DNA from: Rhodoferax sp.
GTDB lineage: Bacteria > Pseudomonadota > Gammaproteobacteria > Burkholderiales > Burkholderiaceae_C
Assembly: GCF_013297935.1 (NCBI RefSeq)
Contig: NZ_JAAFIX010000002.1
Location: 310,001-374,000 of the forward strand
Direction: 5' to 3'
DNA: 64,000 bases
In this document: positions 43,660 through 52,516 of the stretch, one piece after another
Numbering within the stretch: the first letter of the stretch is position 1
How the letters are laid out: each line of letters begins with the position of its first letter
The notes under the pieces: generated by a model
What the model saw: the letters and a program-made list of their open reading frames with translations, nothing else
What the model was told of the DNA's origin: nothing
The model's database searches: none
Position numbers and translations under genes: made by a program

Positions 43660-45831
43660 ATGAGCCTGCTCAAACTCAGCCTCCCCGCCCAGCGCATGGC
43701 CACCGATGTGGTCCTGTGTGTGGCCTTGGCATCGGCAGGCCTGATGATGACCGCCACGGTCTACGACTACCTCCACGAGGCGGCTCTGCTGCGAAACTTC
43801 GAGCAACGCAATGCACTCGCGGAAACCGTAGTAGCGGCCCTGGACCGGGACGCCACGGCGACCCTAGAGGCGGTGCGCGGTACTGCGCTGCTCGCAGAAA
43901 TGATGCCTGGCATGACAGGCCTCCAGTTCGAGGCCTACACCCGCAGGCTCCAAGGCATTCACTCGTCGATTGCCTCACTGCAGTGGGAGCGGTTTACCAG
44001 CCACGGCGGCTACATCTTCCCGCCCAACCGCTCTGGCTGGACTGGTCGGGCTGCTGCACAACTGGAAGAGGCGCAAAAGGACGCACGCATTGTGGGCACC
44101 CCGATCGCGACCGGGCCGTTTGCCTTACCGGAAACCGCCCGAACCGGCGTGGCGCTCACGGTCCCTGTGTATGAGCGGATGCCGGGTGTGCCGTGGACCT
44201 ACCGCCAAATCGGCTTTATCAATGCATTGATCGACACGACAGAGCTGAGCCGGCACGCTACATCCCAGGCCCAGTCTGCGGCCTCCGAGCTGCTCATCAC
44301 CGAGCGCGGAGCGGAAGACCATAGCTTGCCGGTCTACTCCGGCCTCAGCGACCCTGAACATCGCGCAGGGCATGACAACGAGAGCATGCACCCGGAGAAA
44401 GCCGATCACCTCCTGGAGCTGGGCTTTGGCGGCAGGAGCTGGCAGGTATTGATTCACCCCGTGGATGGAAAAGCCGCTGGCCCGCTGCACCGCGAAACTC
44501 TGGTCTTGATCGTGGGCTTGATGTTGACCGCGCTGCTCACCTTCCTGCTCGCCCGGAGCCAACAAAGCCGGCGGCAGACAGAAGAAGCGACTGCGCAAGA
44601 AAAGCTACTGCGCGACGAGCTGTTGGAGGAGCAATACCGGCTGAAAGAAGTAGTGGAGAGCACCGGTGTCGCCATCTGGGAATACGACCTTGAACGCTGC
44701 TTTCTCAGCGTGAGCGACCGCTGGCATATCGTGAGCGGTTACAGCCGGGAAGAGCTGGGAGACAACGTATTGGAGAGCTGGCAGCGTTTGGTTCACCCGG
44801 TCGACTGGCCGAACATTTCCCGGGTGTTCGGGCAACTGTCGGTAGATACTAGTGAGCGGTTTGGGTATGAGTACCGCATGCGCCACAAGAGTGGTTACTG
44901 GATGTGGATCGATTCCCGCGCCCATGTGATCGAGCGCAACCCGGAAGGTCGGCCCATCAAAATCGCCGGAATCAACCTCGAAGTCACCCAGCAAAGGGAC
45001 GCCGAAATCCGTATCCAGGCGCTCAACGCAAGCCTAGAAGTGCAAATGCAAGAAGCCTTGGCACGCAGTGAGGCGCGTGCCACTTTGGGTACCCTGATTG
45101 CCAGCGTCTCGCATGAGATGGCCACCCCTATGGGCAACAGCATGATGACAGCCAGTACCCTTAGCGCCCAGGCAGTGCAGTTCGATGCACAGCTGGCCGC
45201 CGGTAACTTGCGCCGCTCAGAGCTTGCGGCCTTTGTGAATAGTGTGAAAGATGGCAACACCTTGCTGATGCGCAACCTGGAGCGAGCAGTGGCTTTGCTC
45301 AAGAATTTCCGCCAGGTGGCGTCGGACCAGGCGAGTGAGCAGCGCCGACAATTTGACCTCCGGCAATGCCTGCAAGAGGTTCTTGCCACTTTGGCCCCGA
45401 GCCTGAAACGACACAGCCACCGTGTCGTGCTGGAAGTGCCCGAGGGTCTGACCATGGACAGCTACCCAGGCCCGCTCGGGCAGGTTGTCATCAACCTCAT
45501 CAACAACGCATACCTCCACGCCTTCGAGGGTATCGAGCAAGGCGAAGTACTCATCGCCGCCACTGCGGACGACCAGCTCATTACCCTCTCATGCACTGAC
45601 AACGGTCAGGGCATTGCCGAAGAGACACTGGAGAAAATGTTCCAGCCGTTTTTCAGCACCCGCATCGGGCGCGGCGGCACCGGCTTGGGCATGTCCATCG
45701 TTGAAAACTTGGTGAAGGCCACTATGGGCGGCACCCTGGAAGTGCAGTCCACAGTGGGCAAAGGCACCACCGTCACCATCACACTACCGAGCACAGCGCC
45801 GGAACTCCGCCAGGAAGAGGAAGGCGCCTGA
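43660..45831 (+). CDS. CHASE-PAS hybridless sensor histidine kinase
   Basis: 723 residues. One membrane helix near 18-38, a periplasmic CHASE domain (about 60-240; LQWERFTSHGGYIFPPNR, VPVYERMPGVPWT), a second helix near 288-306, a PAS domain (330-445; ERFGYEYRMRHKSGYWMWID), a coiled linker, a dimerisation helix with phospho-acceptor His485 in SVSHEMATPMGN, and an ATPase domain with NLINNAYLHAF, DNGQGIAE and GGTGLGMSIV. CHASE domains sense small ligands such as adenine derivatives or peptides; the ligand is unknown. No response regulator is adjacent, so its partner is elsewhere. A TACACT box (43646-43651) just upstream suggests a nearly leaderless message. Confidence 0.9.
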   Translation: MSLLKLSLPAQRMATDVVLCVALASAGLMMTATVYDYLHEAALLRNFEQRNALAETVVAALDRDATATLEAVRGTALLAEMMPGMTGLQFEAYTRRLQGIHSSIASLQWERFTSHGGYIFPPNRSGWTGRAAAQLEEAQKDARIVGTPIATGPFALPETARTGVALTVPVYERMPGVPWTYRQIGFINALIDTTELSRHATSQAQSAASELLITERGAEDHSLPVYSGLSDPEHRAGHDNESMHPEKADHLLELGFGGRSWQVLIHPVDGKAAGPLHRETLVLIVGLMLTALLTFLLARSQQSRRQTEEATAQEKLLRDELLEEQYRLKEVVESTGVAIWEYDLERCFLSVSDRWHIVSGYSREELGDNVLESWQRLVHPVDWPNISRVFGQLSVDTSERFGYEYRMRHKSGYWMWIDSRAHVIERNPEGRPIKIAGINLEVTQQRDAEIRIQALNASLEVQMQEALARSEARATLGTLIASVSHEMATPMGNSMMTASTLSAQAVQFDAQLAAGNLRRSELAAFVNSVKDGNTLLMRNLERAVALLKNFRQVASDQASEQRRQFDLRQCLQEVLATLAPSLKRHSHRVVLEVPEGLTMDSYPGPLGQVVINLINNAYLHAFEGIEQGEVLIAATADDQLITLSCTDNGQGIAEETLEKMFQPFFSTRIGRGGTGLGMSIVENLVKATMGGTLEVQSTVGKGTTVTITLPSTAPELRQEEEGA

Positions 45832-45856
45832 GGCGCTTTCCCCGTCAGTCCCGGTT

Positions 45857-46435
45857 TTAAAACCCGAAGCCCGAGCCCGCACCCAGCAGGGTCGCCACAC
45901 CCAGCACCGCAAAAATAGCGGCTGCAATGGAGTGGACCAGTTTCATTGGAATTTTGTTCGCCAACTTGTCGCCGGCGAACACTGCGGGCACATCGGCAAT
46001 CAACATACCCAGCGTGGTGCCGATCACCACCATCAACGGCGCAGCATAGTGGGCTGCCATGGCCACGGTGGCGATTTGGGTTTTGTCGCCCATCTCGGCC
46101 AGGAAGAACGTAATCAGCGTGGCACCGAACACCCCGAAGCGACCTGCGATCTTGGTTTCTTCGTCTTCAATTTTGTCGGGGATCAGCGTCCAGATGGCCA
46201 TGCCCAGAAAGGATGCACCGAGCACCCAGCGCAACACGCCGGGGCTGATGGCCGAGGTGATCCAGGCGCCCAAGGCACCGGCCAGACCATGGTTGACAAT
46301 GGTGGCGCACAAGATGCCCAACACTATCGGCAAAGGCTTTTTGAAGCGGGCCGCGAGGATGAAGGCGAGAAGCTGGGTTTTGTCACCGATTTCGGCCAGA
46401 GCGACTACACCGGTAGAGACGAGAAGGGATTCCAT
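45857..46435 (-). CDS. TMEM165/GDT1 (UPF0016) family manganese exporter
   Basis: 192 residues from ATG 46435. Six membrane segments in two inverted halves, each with the family ion motif: EIGDKTQ (near 14-20) and EMGDKTQ (near 108-114). Members export Mn2+ (MneA/Mnx type) or move Ca2+/Mn2+. The gene follows a yybP-ykoY riboswitch on the same strand, which strongly supports manganese control and a manganese-efflux role. Confidence 0.92.
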   Translation of the reverse strand: MESLLVSTGVVALAEIGDKTQLLAFILAARFKKPLPIVLGILCATIVNHGLAGALGAWITSAISPGVLRWVLGASFLGMAIWTLIPDKIEDEETKIAGRFGVFGATLITFFLAEMGDKTQIATVAMAAHYAAPLMVVIGTTLGMLIADVPAVFAGDKLANKIPMKLVHSIAAAIFAVLGVATLLGAGSGFGF

Positions 46436-46499
46436 GTGCACGAGTTCCAAGGCCGGTAAAAAGACAAATGACCACGGCACATCACCGGCCAAGGCGGAT

Positions 46500-46622
46500 G
46501 TGCGGTGGTCAAAGGTCTTGCCAAGAATGAACTGCTGGCGCCAGAGTCTGCAGACTCAGTGTGTTGACGCAAGCCACTTGCAGTTGCAAGTGCGGCTACT
46601 CCCCAATGACGGGACTCGCATT
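46500..46622 (-). promoter_or_regulatory. yybP-ykoY manganese riboswitch
   Basis: On the minus strand, upstream of the exporter, the conserved pieces occur in order: TTGGGGAGTAGCCGC (46607-46593), a pairing arm, GTCAACACACTGAG (46566-46553), and TTGGCAAGACCTTTGACC (46524-46507). GGGGAGTAGC, GTCAACA and GGCAAGACCT are the hallmark internal-loop and closing sequences of this Mn2+-sensing class. Mn2+ binding should turn on the exporter gene 65 bp downstream. Confidence 0.88.
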
Positions 46623-46629
46623 GTAAAGG

Positions 46630-49600
46630 CTAAGTCTGTTCGCGCAGCACCCAGCGTTTCATGCGGCCCAACAGGTGTTCCAGATCGTCCACCACCGTAA
46701 ACACCGAGGGGATCACCAGCAAGCTGAGCACGGTAGAGGTAATCAAGCCACCAATCACCGCGACCGCCATCGGGCTGCGGAAGCTGCTGTCGGCAGCGCC
46801 CCAGCCCACGGCCAGTGGCACCATGCCGGCGCCCATGGCGATGGTGGTCATCACAATCGGCCGCGCACGCTTGTGGCAGGCGTCAATGAGGGCATCAAAC
46901 CGGCTCATGGGCGCAGCCACTGGATGGCCGTCGCTACCATCGCTACCCCGGCGCGCCAGGATGGCGTATTCCACCAGCAGAATCGAGTTCTTGGTGGCAA
47001 TCCCCATCAGCATGATGAGCCCGATGAGCGAAGGCATGGAGAAGCTCTGGTTCGCGACCAGCAAGCCCACAAAGGCGCCACCCAAGGAGAGCGGCAAGGC
47101 CGCGAGGATGGTGAAGGGCTGCAAGAAGTCTTTGAACAAGAGCACCAGCACGATGTAGATGCACAGCACACCGGTCAGCATGGCCAGGCCGAAGCTGGCA
47201 AACAGCTCGCCCATGACTTCAGCATCGCCCAGCGCGAGTTGCTTCACGCCGGGTGGCAGGTTGGTAATGGAGGGCAGTTTTTGCACGGCCTCTGTCACAT
47301 CGCCTAGCGGTGCGCCGGAGAGCTCCACTTCAAATGTGATGTTGCGCGAGCGGTTCAGGCGGTCGATCACCGCGGGGCCACCGGCCATTTCCAGAGTGGC
47401 CACCTGGCTGAGCATGACCGGGCCTTTGACACCGGGCACCGCCAGGCGCCCCAGCAGCTCCAGGTCCTGCCGCGCCGCACTGTCGAGCTTGACCACAATG
47501 GGCACCTGCCGCTGGCTGAGGTTGAGCTTGGCCAGCGAGGTGTCGTAGTCGCCCACGGTGGCAATGCGCAGCGTGTCGCCGATAGAGGCACTGGTCACCC
47601 CCAGATCGGCCGCGCGGGCAAAGTCGGGGCGCACCGCAATTTCAGAGCGAATCAAGCTCGCGCTGGAGGTAATGCTGCCCAGGCCGGGGATGGTGCGCAA
47701 ATCGCGCTCCACGGCAGCGGCAGCACTCGCCAGGGCCAAGGGGTCTTCACCGGTGAGCACCAGTTGGTATTTCTCGCCACTGCCGCCCAGCCCCACTTTG
47801 CTGCGCACGCCGGGCACTTCGGCCATGGCTGCGCGGATGGCGTTTTCAATGCCCTGCTTGCGCGGGCGCTGGCCGCGCTCGGTCAGCAGCACGGTGAGCG
47901 TGGCCTTGCGGACTTCGGTCGTACCTGCAGGGGCAAACGGGTCAGACCCCGCAGCACCGCCACCAATGGTGGTGTAAATGCTCTGGATGTGATCGACCTT
48001 GCCCAGCAACTGGCGGGCGTGCTCAGCGGCGTCGCGGGTTTGCGCCAGGGTAGAGCCCGGAGGAAGCTCGATGTAGACCTGCGTTTGCGAGTTGTCATCC
48101 GGCGGGATGAAGCCGGTAGGAAGCAGCGGGATCAGCATGATGGAGCCGACAAAGAACGCAGCCGCCGCCGCCATGGTGATCCAACGGTGGTTCAGAGCCC
48201 AGCGGCTGGCGCGCATATAGGCCGGCATCCAGAAGGGCTCTTTGTGCGGGCGCGGGCTGCGCTTCATGATGTAGGCCGCCATCATGGGCGTGAGCACCCG
48301 GGCCACTACCAGAGAGGCAAACACGGCGAGCGCCGCCGTCCAGCCGAACTGCTTGAAGAACTTGCCCGGAATACCACTCATGAAAGCAGTAGGCAAAAAC
48401 ACGGCAATCAGCGTGAAAGTGGTGGCTACCACCGCCAGGCCGATTTCGTCGGCCGCTTCCATGGCCGCCTGGTAGGGGGTTTTGCCCATGTCGAGGTGGC
48501 GCTCGATGTTTTCGACCTCCACAATCGCATCGTCCACCAGCACGCCGATCACCAAAGAGAGGGCCAACAGGGTCACGGTGTTGATCGAAAAGCCCAAATA
48601 GGCCATGCCGATAAAGGCCGGAATGGCCGACAGCGGCAAGGCCACCGCCGACACAAAGGTCGCGCGCCAGTTGCGCAAAAACAGCCACACCACTATCACC
48701 GCCAACACCGCGCCTTCGTACAGCATGGTCATGGAAGCATCAAACTCCTCGGCCACCGGCTTCACAAAGTCAAAGGCCTGGGTGAGCTCAATATCAGGGT
48801 GCTGGGCTTTGAGCTCGTCCAGCGCTGCGTTCACTGCAGCGCCCACTTCCACTTCACTCGCGCCCTTGCTGCGGGTGATCTCGAAACCCACCACCGGCAC
48901 GCCATTGAGCAGTGCTGCAGCCCGAGGCTCAGCAATCGTGTCTTTGACGGTGGCCACTTCATCCAGCCGTACGCGCTGACCGTTGGAGAGCGTGAGCTCC
49001 AGACGAGCCAACTCTTCGGCGGTTTTCACGGTGGCCAGCGTGCGCATGGGCTGCTCGCTGCCACCCAGGTCGGCGCGGCCGCCGGCGCTCTCGGTTTGCA
49101 CCTGTTTGAGCTGGCGCGAAATGTCGGCCGCCGTAGCGCCCAGCGCTTGCAGCTTCATCGGGTCCAGCGCGACTTGCACTTCGCGGGTCACGCCCCCCAC
49201 GCGGGCCACCGAACCCACCCCCTTGACCCCAAGCAGGCGCCGGGAAATGGTGTTGTCCACGAACCAGCTCAGGGCCTCGTCGTCCATTTTGTCGGAGCGG
49301 ATGGTGAGCGCCAGAATCGGCGCACCGGAGAGGTTGACCTTGTTGATCACCGGGTCGCGTACATCGCTGGGCAGCTCGCTGCGCACACCCTGCACGGCGC
49401 TGCGCACTTCGTCGAGCGCTTCCTGGGTGGGTTTCTCCAAGCGGAATTCAGCGGTGATGGACACGCCGCCGTCCTGCACCTTGGTGTAGATGTTTTTCAG
49501 GCCCTGGATGGACGCAATCGCGTTCTCCAGTTTGCGGGCCACCTCCGTTTCCAGCTGGGCCGGCGCCGCACCGGGCAGGCTGGCCGAGATGGTGATGTTG

Positions 49601-49728
49601 GGCAGCTCCAGGTCGGGGAACTGCTGCACCTTCATGCTGTTGAAAGCCAGCATGCCGGCGAAGGTCAGCATCACAAACAGCATGACCGCCGGTATGGGGT
49701 TTTTGATCGACCACGAGGAGACGTTCAT
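46630..49728 (-). CDS. RND multidrug efflux transporter, inner membrane pump
   Basis: 1032 residues of the HAE-1 group. First membrane helix near 10-30, then the porter domain (LPGAAPAQLETEVARKLENA, IASIQGLKNIYTKVQDGG), the membrane block with the proton-relay Asp pair in VIGVLVDDAIVEVENIERH (near 398-416), FLPTAFMSGIPGKFFKQF and a second porter domain. The last helices include GLIMLMGIATKNSILLVEYA. It expels substrates driven by protons. Third gene after the outer-membrane and adaptor genes, 91 bp behind the adaptor. The spectrum is unknown; MdtB/MexF-like pumps are nearest. Confidence 0.94.
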   Translation of the reverse strand: MNVSSWSIKNPIPAVMLFVMLTFAGMLAFNSMKVQQFPDLELPNITISASLPGAAPAQLETEVARKLENAIASIQGLKNIYTKVQDGGVSITAEFRLEKPTQEALDEVRSAVQGVRSELPSDVRDPVINKVNLSGAPILALTIRSDKMDDEALSWFVDNTISRRLLGVKGVGSVARVGGVTREVQVALDPMKLQALGATAADISRQLKQVQTESAGGRADLGGSEQPMRTLATVKTAEELARLELTLSNGQRVRLDEVATVKDTIAEPRAAALLNGVPVVGFEITRSKGASEVEVGAAVNAALDELKAQHPDIELTQAFDFVKPVAEEFDASMTMLYEGAVLAVIVVWLFLRNWRATFVSAVALPLSAIPAFIGMAYLGFSINTVTLLALSLVIGVLVDDAIVEVENIERHLDMGKTPYQAAMEAADEIGLAVVATTFTLIAVFLPTAFMSGIPGKFFKQFGWTAALAVFASLVVARVLTPMMAAYIMKRSPRPHKEPFWMPAYMRASRWALNHRWITMAAAAAFFVGSIMLIPLLPTGFIPPDDNSQTQVYIELPPGSTLAQTRDAAEHARQLLGKVDHIQSIYTTIGGGAAGSDPFAPAGTTEVRKATLTVLLTERGQRPRKQGIENAIRAAMAEVPGVRSKVGLGGSGEKYQLVLTGEDPLALASAAAAVERDLRTIPGLGSITSSASLIRSEIAVRPDFARAADLGVTSASIGDTLRIATVGDYDTSLAKLNLSQRQVPIVVKLDSAARQDLELLGRLAVPGVKGPVMLSQVATLEMAGGPAVIDRLNRSRNITFEVELSGAPLGDVTEAVQKLPSITNLPPGVKQLALGDAEVMGELFASFGLAMLTGVLCIYIVLVLLFKDFLQPFTILAALPLSLGGAFVGLLVANQSFSMPSLIGLIMLMGIATKNSILLVEYAILARRGSDGSDGHPVAAPMSRFDALIDACHKRARPIVMTTIAMGAGMVPLAVGWGAADSSFRSPMAVAVIGGLITSTVLSLLVIPSVFTVVDDLEHLLGRMKRWVLREQT

Positions 49729-49734
49729 ACCGCC

Positions 49735-49792
49735 TCCTGCCGAGCCGCCTCAAAGGAGGCAGGCGCCCCCTCGGGGGGCAATGAACGCAAGT
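49735..49792. repeat. GC-rich palindromic repeat with CCCCCTCGGGGGG core
   Basis: GCCTCCTGCCGAGCCGCC, AAAGGAGGCAGGC and GCGCCCCCTCGGGGGGC form two hairpins in the gap between the adaptor and pump genes. The core is related to the repeat at 60251. Such elements occur between genes in many Comamonadaceae genomes (from memory) and could act as a stop or protect the upstream message. Confidence 0.6.
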
Positions 49793-49819
49793 GAATGTGG
49801 GGGCTCATGTGCTTGCTCC

Positions 49820-51013
49820 TTATTTCGTAGCTACTGGCGCAGGTGATACGGGGGCTACAGCCACTTTTGGCTTTGAATCTGCCGCCTCCACCACCTTGAC
49901 TGTGTCACCCTCGCTCAAGAAGCTGCCGCCGCTGGCAACCAGCTTGTCTTCGGGTTTCACGCCGCTCTGAATCTCGATCTGCTCACCCACCACGCGGCCG
50001 GTCTGCACTTTGAGTTGGCTCACGCGGCTGTCGGCACCCACGCGGTACACATAGCTGAAACCATCGCGCACCACCACCGCGGTTTGCGGCACGGTGAGTG
50101 CGCCAGTGCTGCCCAGCTCGAACTCGCCACGGGCATACATGCCGGGCTTAAAAGCGGCGCCCAAAGACTGGCCGGCGGTTGTTACGCCCAGCAAGTCCAC
50201 GTACACCAGGCCGTTGCGAGTGGCAGCATCTACCGTAGGCGCCAACATGCGCACTTTGCCCTTGGCCTGCACGCCGCCGGGCGAAGTGACCAGCACCCCC
50301 ATGCCGGGTTTGATACGGGCAAACTCGGCAGAGGTGACCTCGCCGCGCCACTCCAGCCGCCCTTGGCGGATGAGCTTGAACATTTCGGTGCCAGCACCCA
50401 CCACCGCGCCCACGCTGGCGCTGCGAGCGGAGACGATGCCGCTGTCGGGTGCGAGCAATTGGGTTTGTTTCAAGCGCAGCAATTGGGCATCGAGCTGGGC
50501 CTGGGCAGACGCCACCCGCGCCTTGGCAGTGGCTTCTTGCGTGAGGTATTGGTTAATTTGCTGGGCGCTCACGGCACCGGTGCCTTGCACGGCGCGGGCA
50601 CGGTCACCATTGGCTAGCGCTTCGGCGGCATTGGCCTGCGCTTCGTTGAGAGCGGCACGCGCGAGGGCTACGTCCGCCTGCACGCTCTCGGAGGCAAAGA
50701 CCGCGAGCACCTGCCCGCGCTTCACGCTGTCGCCCACGCCCACCTGCAGCTCGGCCACGCGCAGGCCACTGACCTCAGAGCCCACGCTGGCCTCCTGCCA
50801 AGCGGCCACGCCGCCATTGGCAGACAGCTTCACAGGCAACTGGCTGCTCTTGGCCTGCGTGAGGGCTACGGTCAATGCCGCTTTGGCAACAGCGGCGGGC
50901 TTGGGGGCATCAGCCGCCTCGGTGCGGGTGGACCACAGGCCCAACGCGGCGACCGACACCACGCTGGCGGCCAGCAGGCTCAGCGTCAGAGGTTTGAATT
51001 GAAAACGGTTCAT
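49820..51013 (-). CDS. RND efflux periplasmic adaptor (membrane fusion protein)
   Basis: 397 residues. An N-terminal signal or anchor (about 1-34), then the biotinyl-lipoyl half motifs, an alpha-helical hairpin (about 110-190, ALARAALNEAQANAAEALAN), and beta-barrel and membrane-proximal domains (GVKPEDKLVASGG near the end). It bridges the pump and the outer membrane channel. The last 17 codons (SKPKVAVAPVSPAPVATK) come from a copy of the dispersed repeat, giving a Pro/Ala/Val-rich tail not expected in the family. Confidence 0.9.
   Translation of the reverse strand: MNRFQFKPLTLSLLAASVVSVAALGLWSTRTEAADAPKPAAVAKAALTVALTQAKSSQLPVKLSANGGVAAWQEASVGSEVSGLRVAELQVGVGDSVKRGQVLAVFASESVQADVALARAALNEAQANAAEALANGDRARAVQGTGAVSAQQINQYLTQEATAKARVASAQAQLDAQLLRLKQTQLLAPDSGIVSARSASVGAVVGAGTEMFKLIRQGRLEWRGEVTSAEFARIKPGMGVLVTSPGGVQAKGKVRMLAPTVDAATRNGLVYVDLLGVTTAGQSLGAAFKPGMYARGEFELGSTGALTVPQTAVVVRDGFSYVYRVGADSRVSQLKVQTGRVVGEQIEIQSGVKPEDKLVASGGSFLSEGDTVKVVEAADSKPKVAVAPVSPAPVATK
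49824..49874 (+). repeat. Dispersed 55-bp repeat, copy 8 (3' end of the adaptor gene)
   Basis: It reads TATTTCGTAGC, TACTGGCGCAGGTGATAC and GGGGGCTACAGCC. On the minus strand it encodes the last residues and stop region of the efflux adaptor. Confidence 0.75.
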
Positions 51014-51067
51014 GGGTTTGCTCTCGAAAAAGTGACAACAAAAATCTCAATATTTGAGGCCGGGGCC

Positions 51068-52516
51068 TCAGGGCTGCTTAGCTGCTGGTGCGGAGGCGCC
51101 GCTGTCGTTCAGGCGGTCGGGCTCAAAGCCACCACCCAGCGCGCGGTACAAAGACACCCAGGCGCGCTTGCGCTCCAGGCCCAATGACAGCTGGGCCGAC
51201 TCGGCCGCCAGCGCGTTGCGGCGGGCGTCCTCCAGCTCCACCAGACTGGCCAGCCCCTGGCCGTAGCGGGCCTGGGTGGCTGCCAGCGATTCGGCGTAGC
51301 CGGCAGTGGCCACTTCGGCGTCCTGCCGGCGGGCATCGGTGCTTTGCAGCTGGACTAGTGCCTCTTCGACTTCGCGCACGGCCTGGCGCACTTTGCCGCG
51401 GTAGGCCGACACGCTCTGCGCATAGGTCGCCTCGGCCGACACCACGTTGGCCTTGCGCTGGCCGCCATCAAACAAGGGCAGCGTGACTGCCAAGGGGCCA
51501 AAGGACCAGGTATCCAGATTCGTCTCGCGGCCCATGCTGCTGTAGCGCAAGGCACCGACCGACCCGTTCAGGGTGAGGCGCGGGTAGCGCTGGGCCTTGG
51601 CGCTGCCCACTTGGGCGCTGGCGACCATGACATCGCGCTCGGCGGCAAACACATCAGGCCGCTGGGCCAGGGTTTGCGCCGGCACGCTTGCTATCAAAAT
51701 AGGAGCTGCTTGCGCAGTATCTACCTGGGCTAGAGCCATTTTTTTCCGCAAATAGGGCTCCTGCAGCCCGGTCAGGGCTACCAGGGCCTTGGTGTCTATG
51801 TCACACGCCGCCTGCTGCTGGGTGACGCGGCTGGAGCCATCGGCCGCGCTGGCACGGGCGAGTGCCGCTACCGAGGGGGCCGTGAAGCCGGCGCGGGCGT
51901 TGAGCTCGGCCAGGCGGGCGGTTTCCTGCCGCGAGGTAGCGTCTTTGCGGGCAACTGCCAACAGCTGCCGGCAAGTGCCCAGGCTGTAGTAGGTGTTGGC
52001 CACTTCGGCGGCCACCGACACGCGGGCGTCGTGCCACTGCGCCTGGGTGCCTTGGAACTGAGCGTCGGCGGCATTGCTCACCGCACGGTTGGCACCCACC
52101 AAGTCCAGCTCCCAGCTGGCTTGCAGGCCCACGCTCTGGGTGGTGGCGACCGGCACATCCGGGGTACTCACGCCCCGGCTGGCACTCACATTGGCGCTGA
52201 GCTGCGGCAACAGGGCCGCGTTGGCGGTGGTGCGCTGCGCGCGGGCGGACTCGACCCGCGCCAGAGATTGCGCCACCGTAGGGCTCACCGCTTGGGCGGC
52301 GTCGATCAACTCCACCAACAGCGGGTCGCCCTGCTTTTGCCACCACTCAGCCAGCGAACCGACGGCGCCGCCATGCGGTAGTGGAGCTTGCCACTGCAAG
52401 GCGGGGGTGGCGTCCACCTTGGCGGGCGGCATGACGATGGCACATCCGCTCAACATCAGCGTGAGCGCCAGTGCCACATAGGCGGGCTTGGGGGTTCGTA
52501 AATGCATGGGTTTCAT
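51068..52516 (-). CDS. RND efflux outer membrane lipoprotein (NodT/OprM-type)
   Basis: 482 residues. A lipoprotein signal peptide with lipobox LSGC, so Cys25 is the lipid site. Two TolC-like repeats follow (about 60-265 and 278-470) with PLLVELIDAAQAVSPTVAQ and the family region VPAQTLAQRPDVFAAERDV (278-296). It forms the outer membrane duct for the pump. Residues 256-277 (LRKKMALAQVDTAQAAPILI then AS) are encoded by a copy of the dispersed repeat placed in frame at the junction of the two repeats. The ATG overlaps the TetR stop as ATGA. Confidence 0.92.
   Translation of the reverse strand: MKPMHLRTPKPAYVALALTLMLSGCAIVMPPAKVDATPALQWQAPLPHGGAVGSLAEWWQKQGDPLLVELIDAAQAVSPTVAQSLARVESARAQRTTANAALLPQLSANVSASRGVSTPDVPVATTQSVGLQASWELDLVGANRAVSNAADAQFQGTQAQWHDARVSVAAEVANTYYSLGTCRQLLAVARKDATSRQETARLAELNARAGFTAPSVAALARASAADGSSRVTQQQAACDIDTKALVALTGLQEPYLRKKMALAQVDTAQAAPILIASVPAQTLAQRPDVFAAERDVMVASAQVGSAKAQRYPRLTLNGSVGALRYSSMGRETNLDTWSFGPLAVTLPLFDGGQRKANVVSAEATYAQSVSAYRGKVRQAVREVEEALVQLQSTDARRQDAEVATAGYAESLAATQARYGQGLASLVELEDARRNALAAESAQLSLGLERKRAWVSLYRALGGGFEPDRLNDSGASAPAAKQP
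51688..51750 (+). repeat. Dispersed 55-bp repeat, copy 9 (inside the outer-membrane efflux gene)
   Basis: It reads GCTATCAAAATAGGAGC, TGCTTGCGCAGTATCTACC and TGGGCTAGAGCCATTTTTTT. This is the most complete copy within a coding region; its T-run becomes the Lys-Lys codons of the minus-strand gene. Confidence 0.85.

Noticed and set aside
47764..49794. 676-residue plus-strand open frame
   Set aside because: Antisense to the RND pump; Arg/His-rich composition with no motifs.
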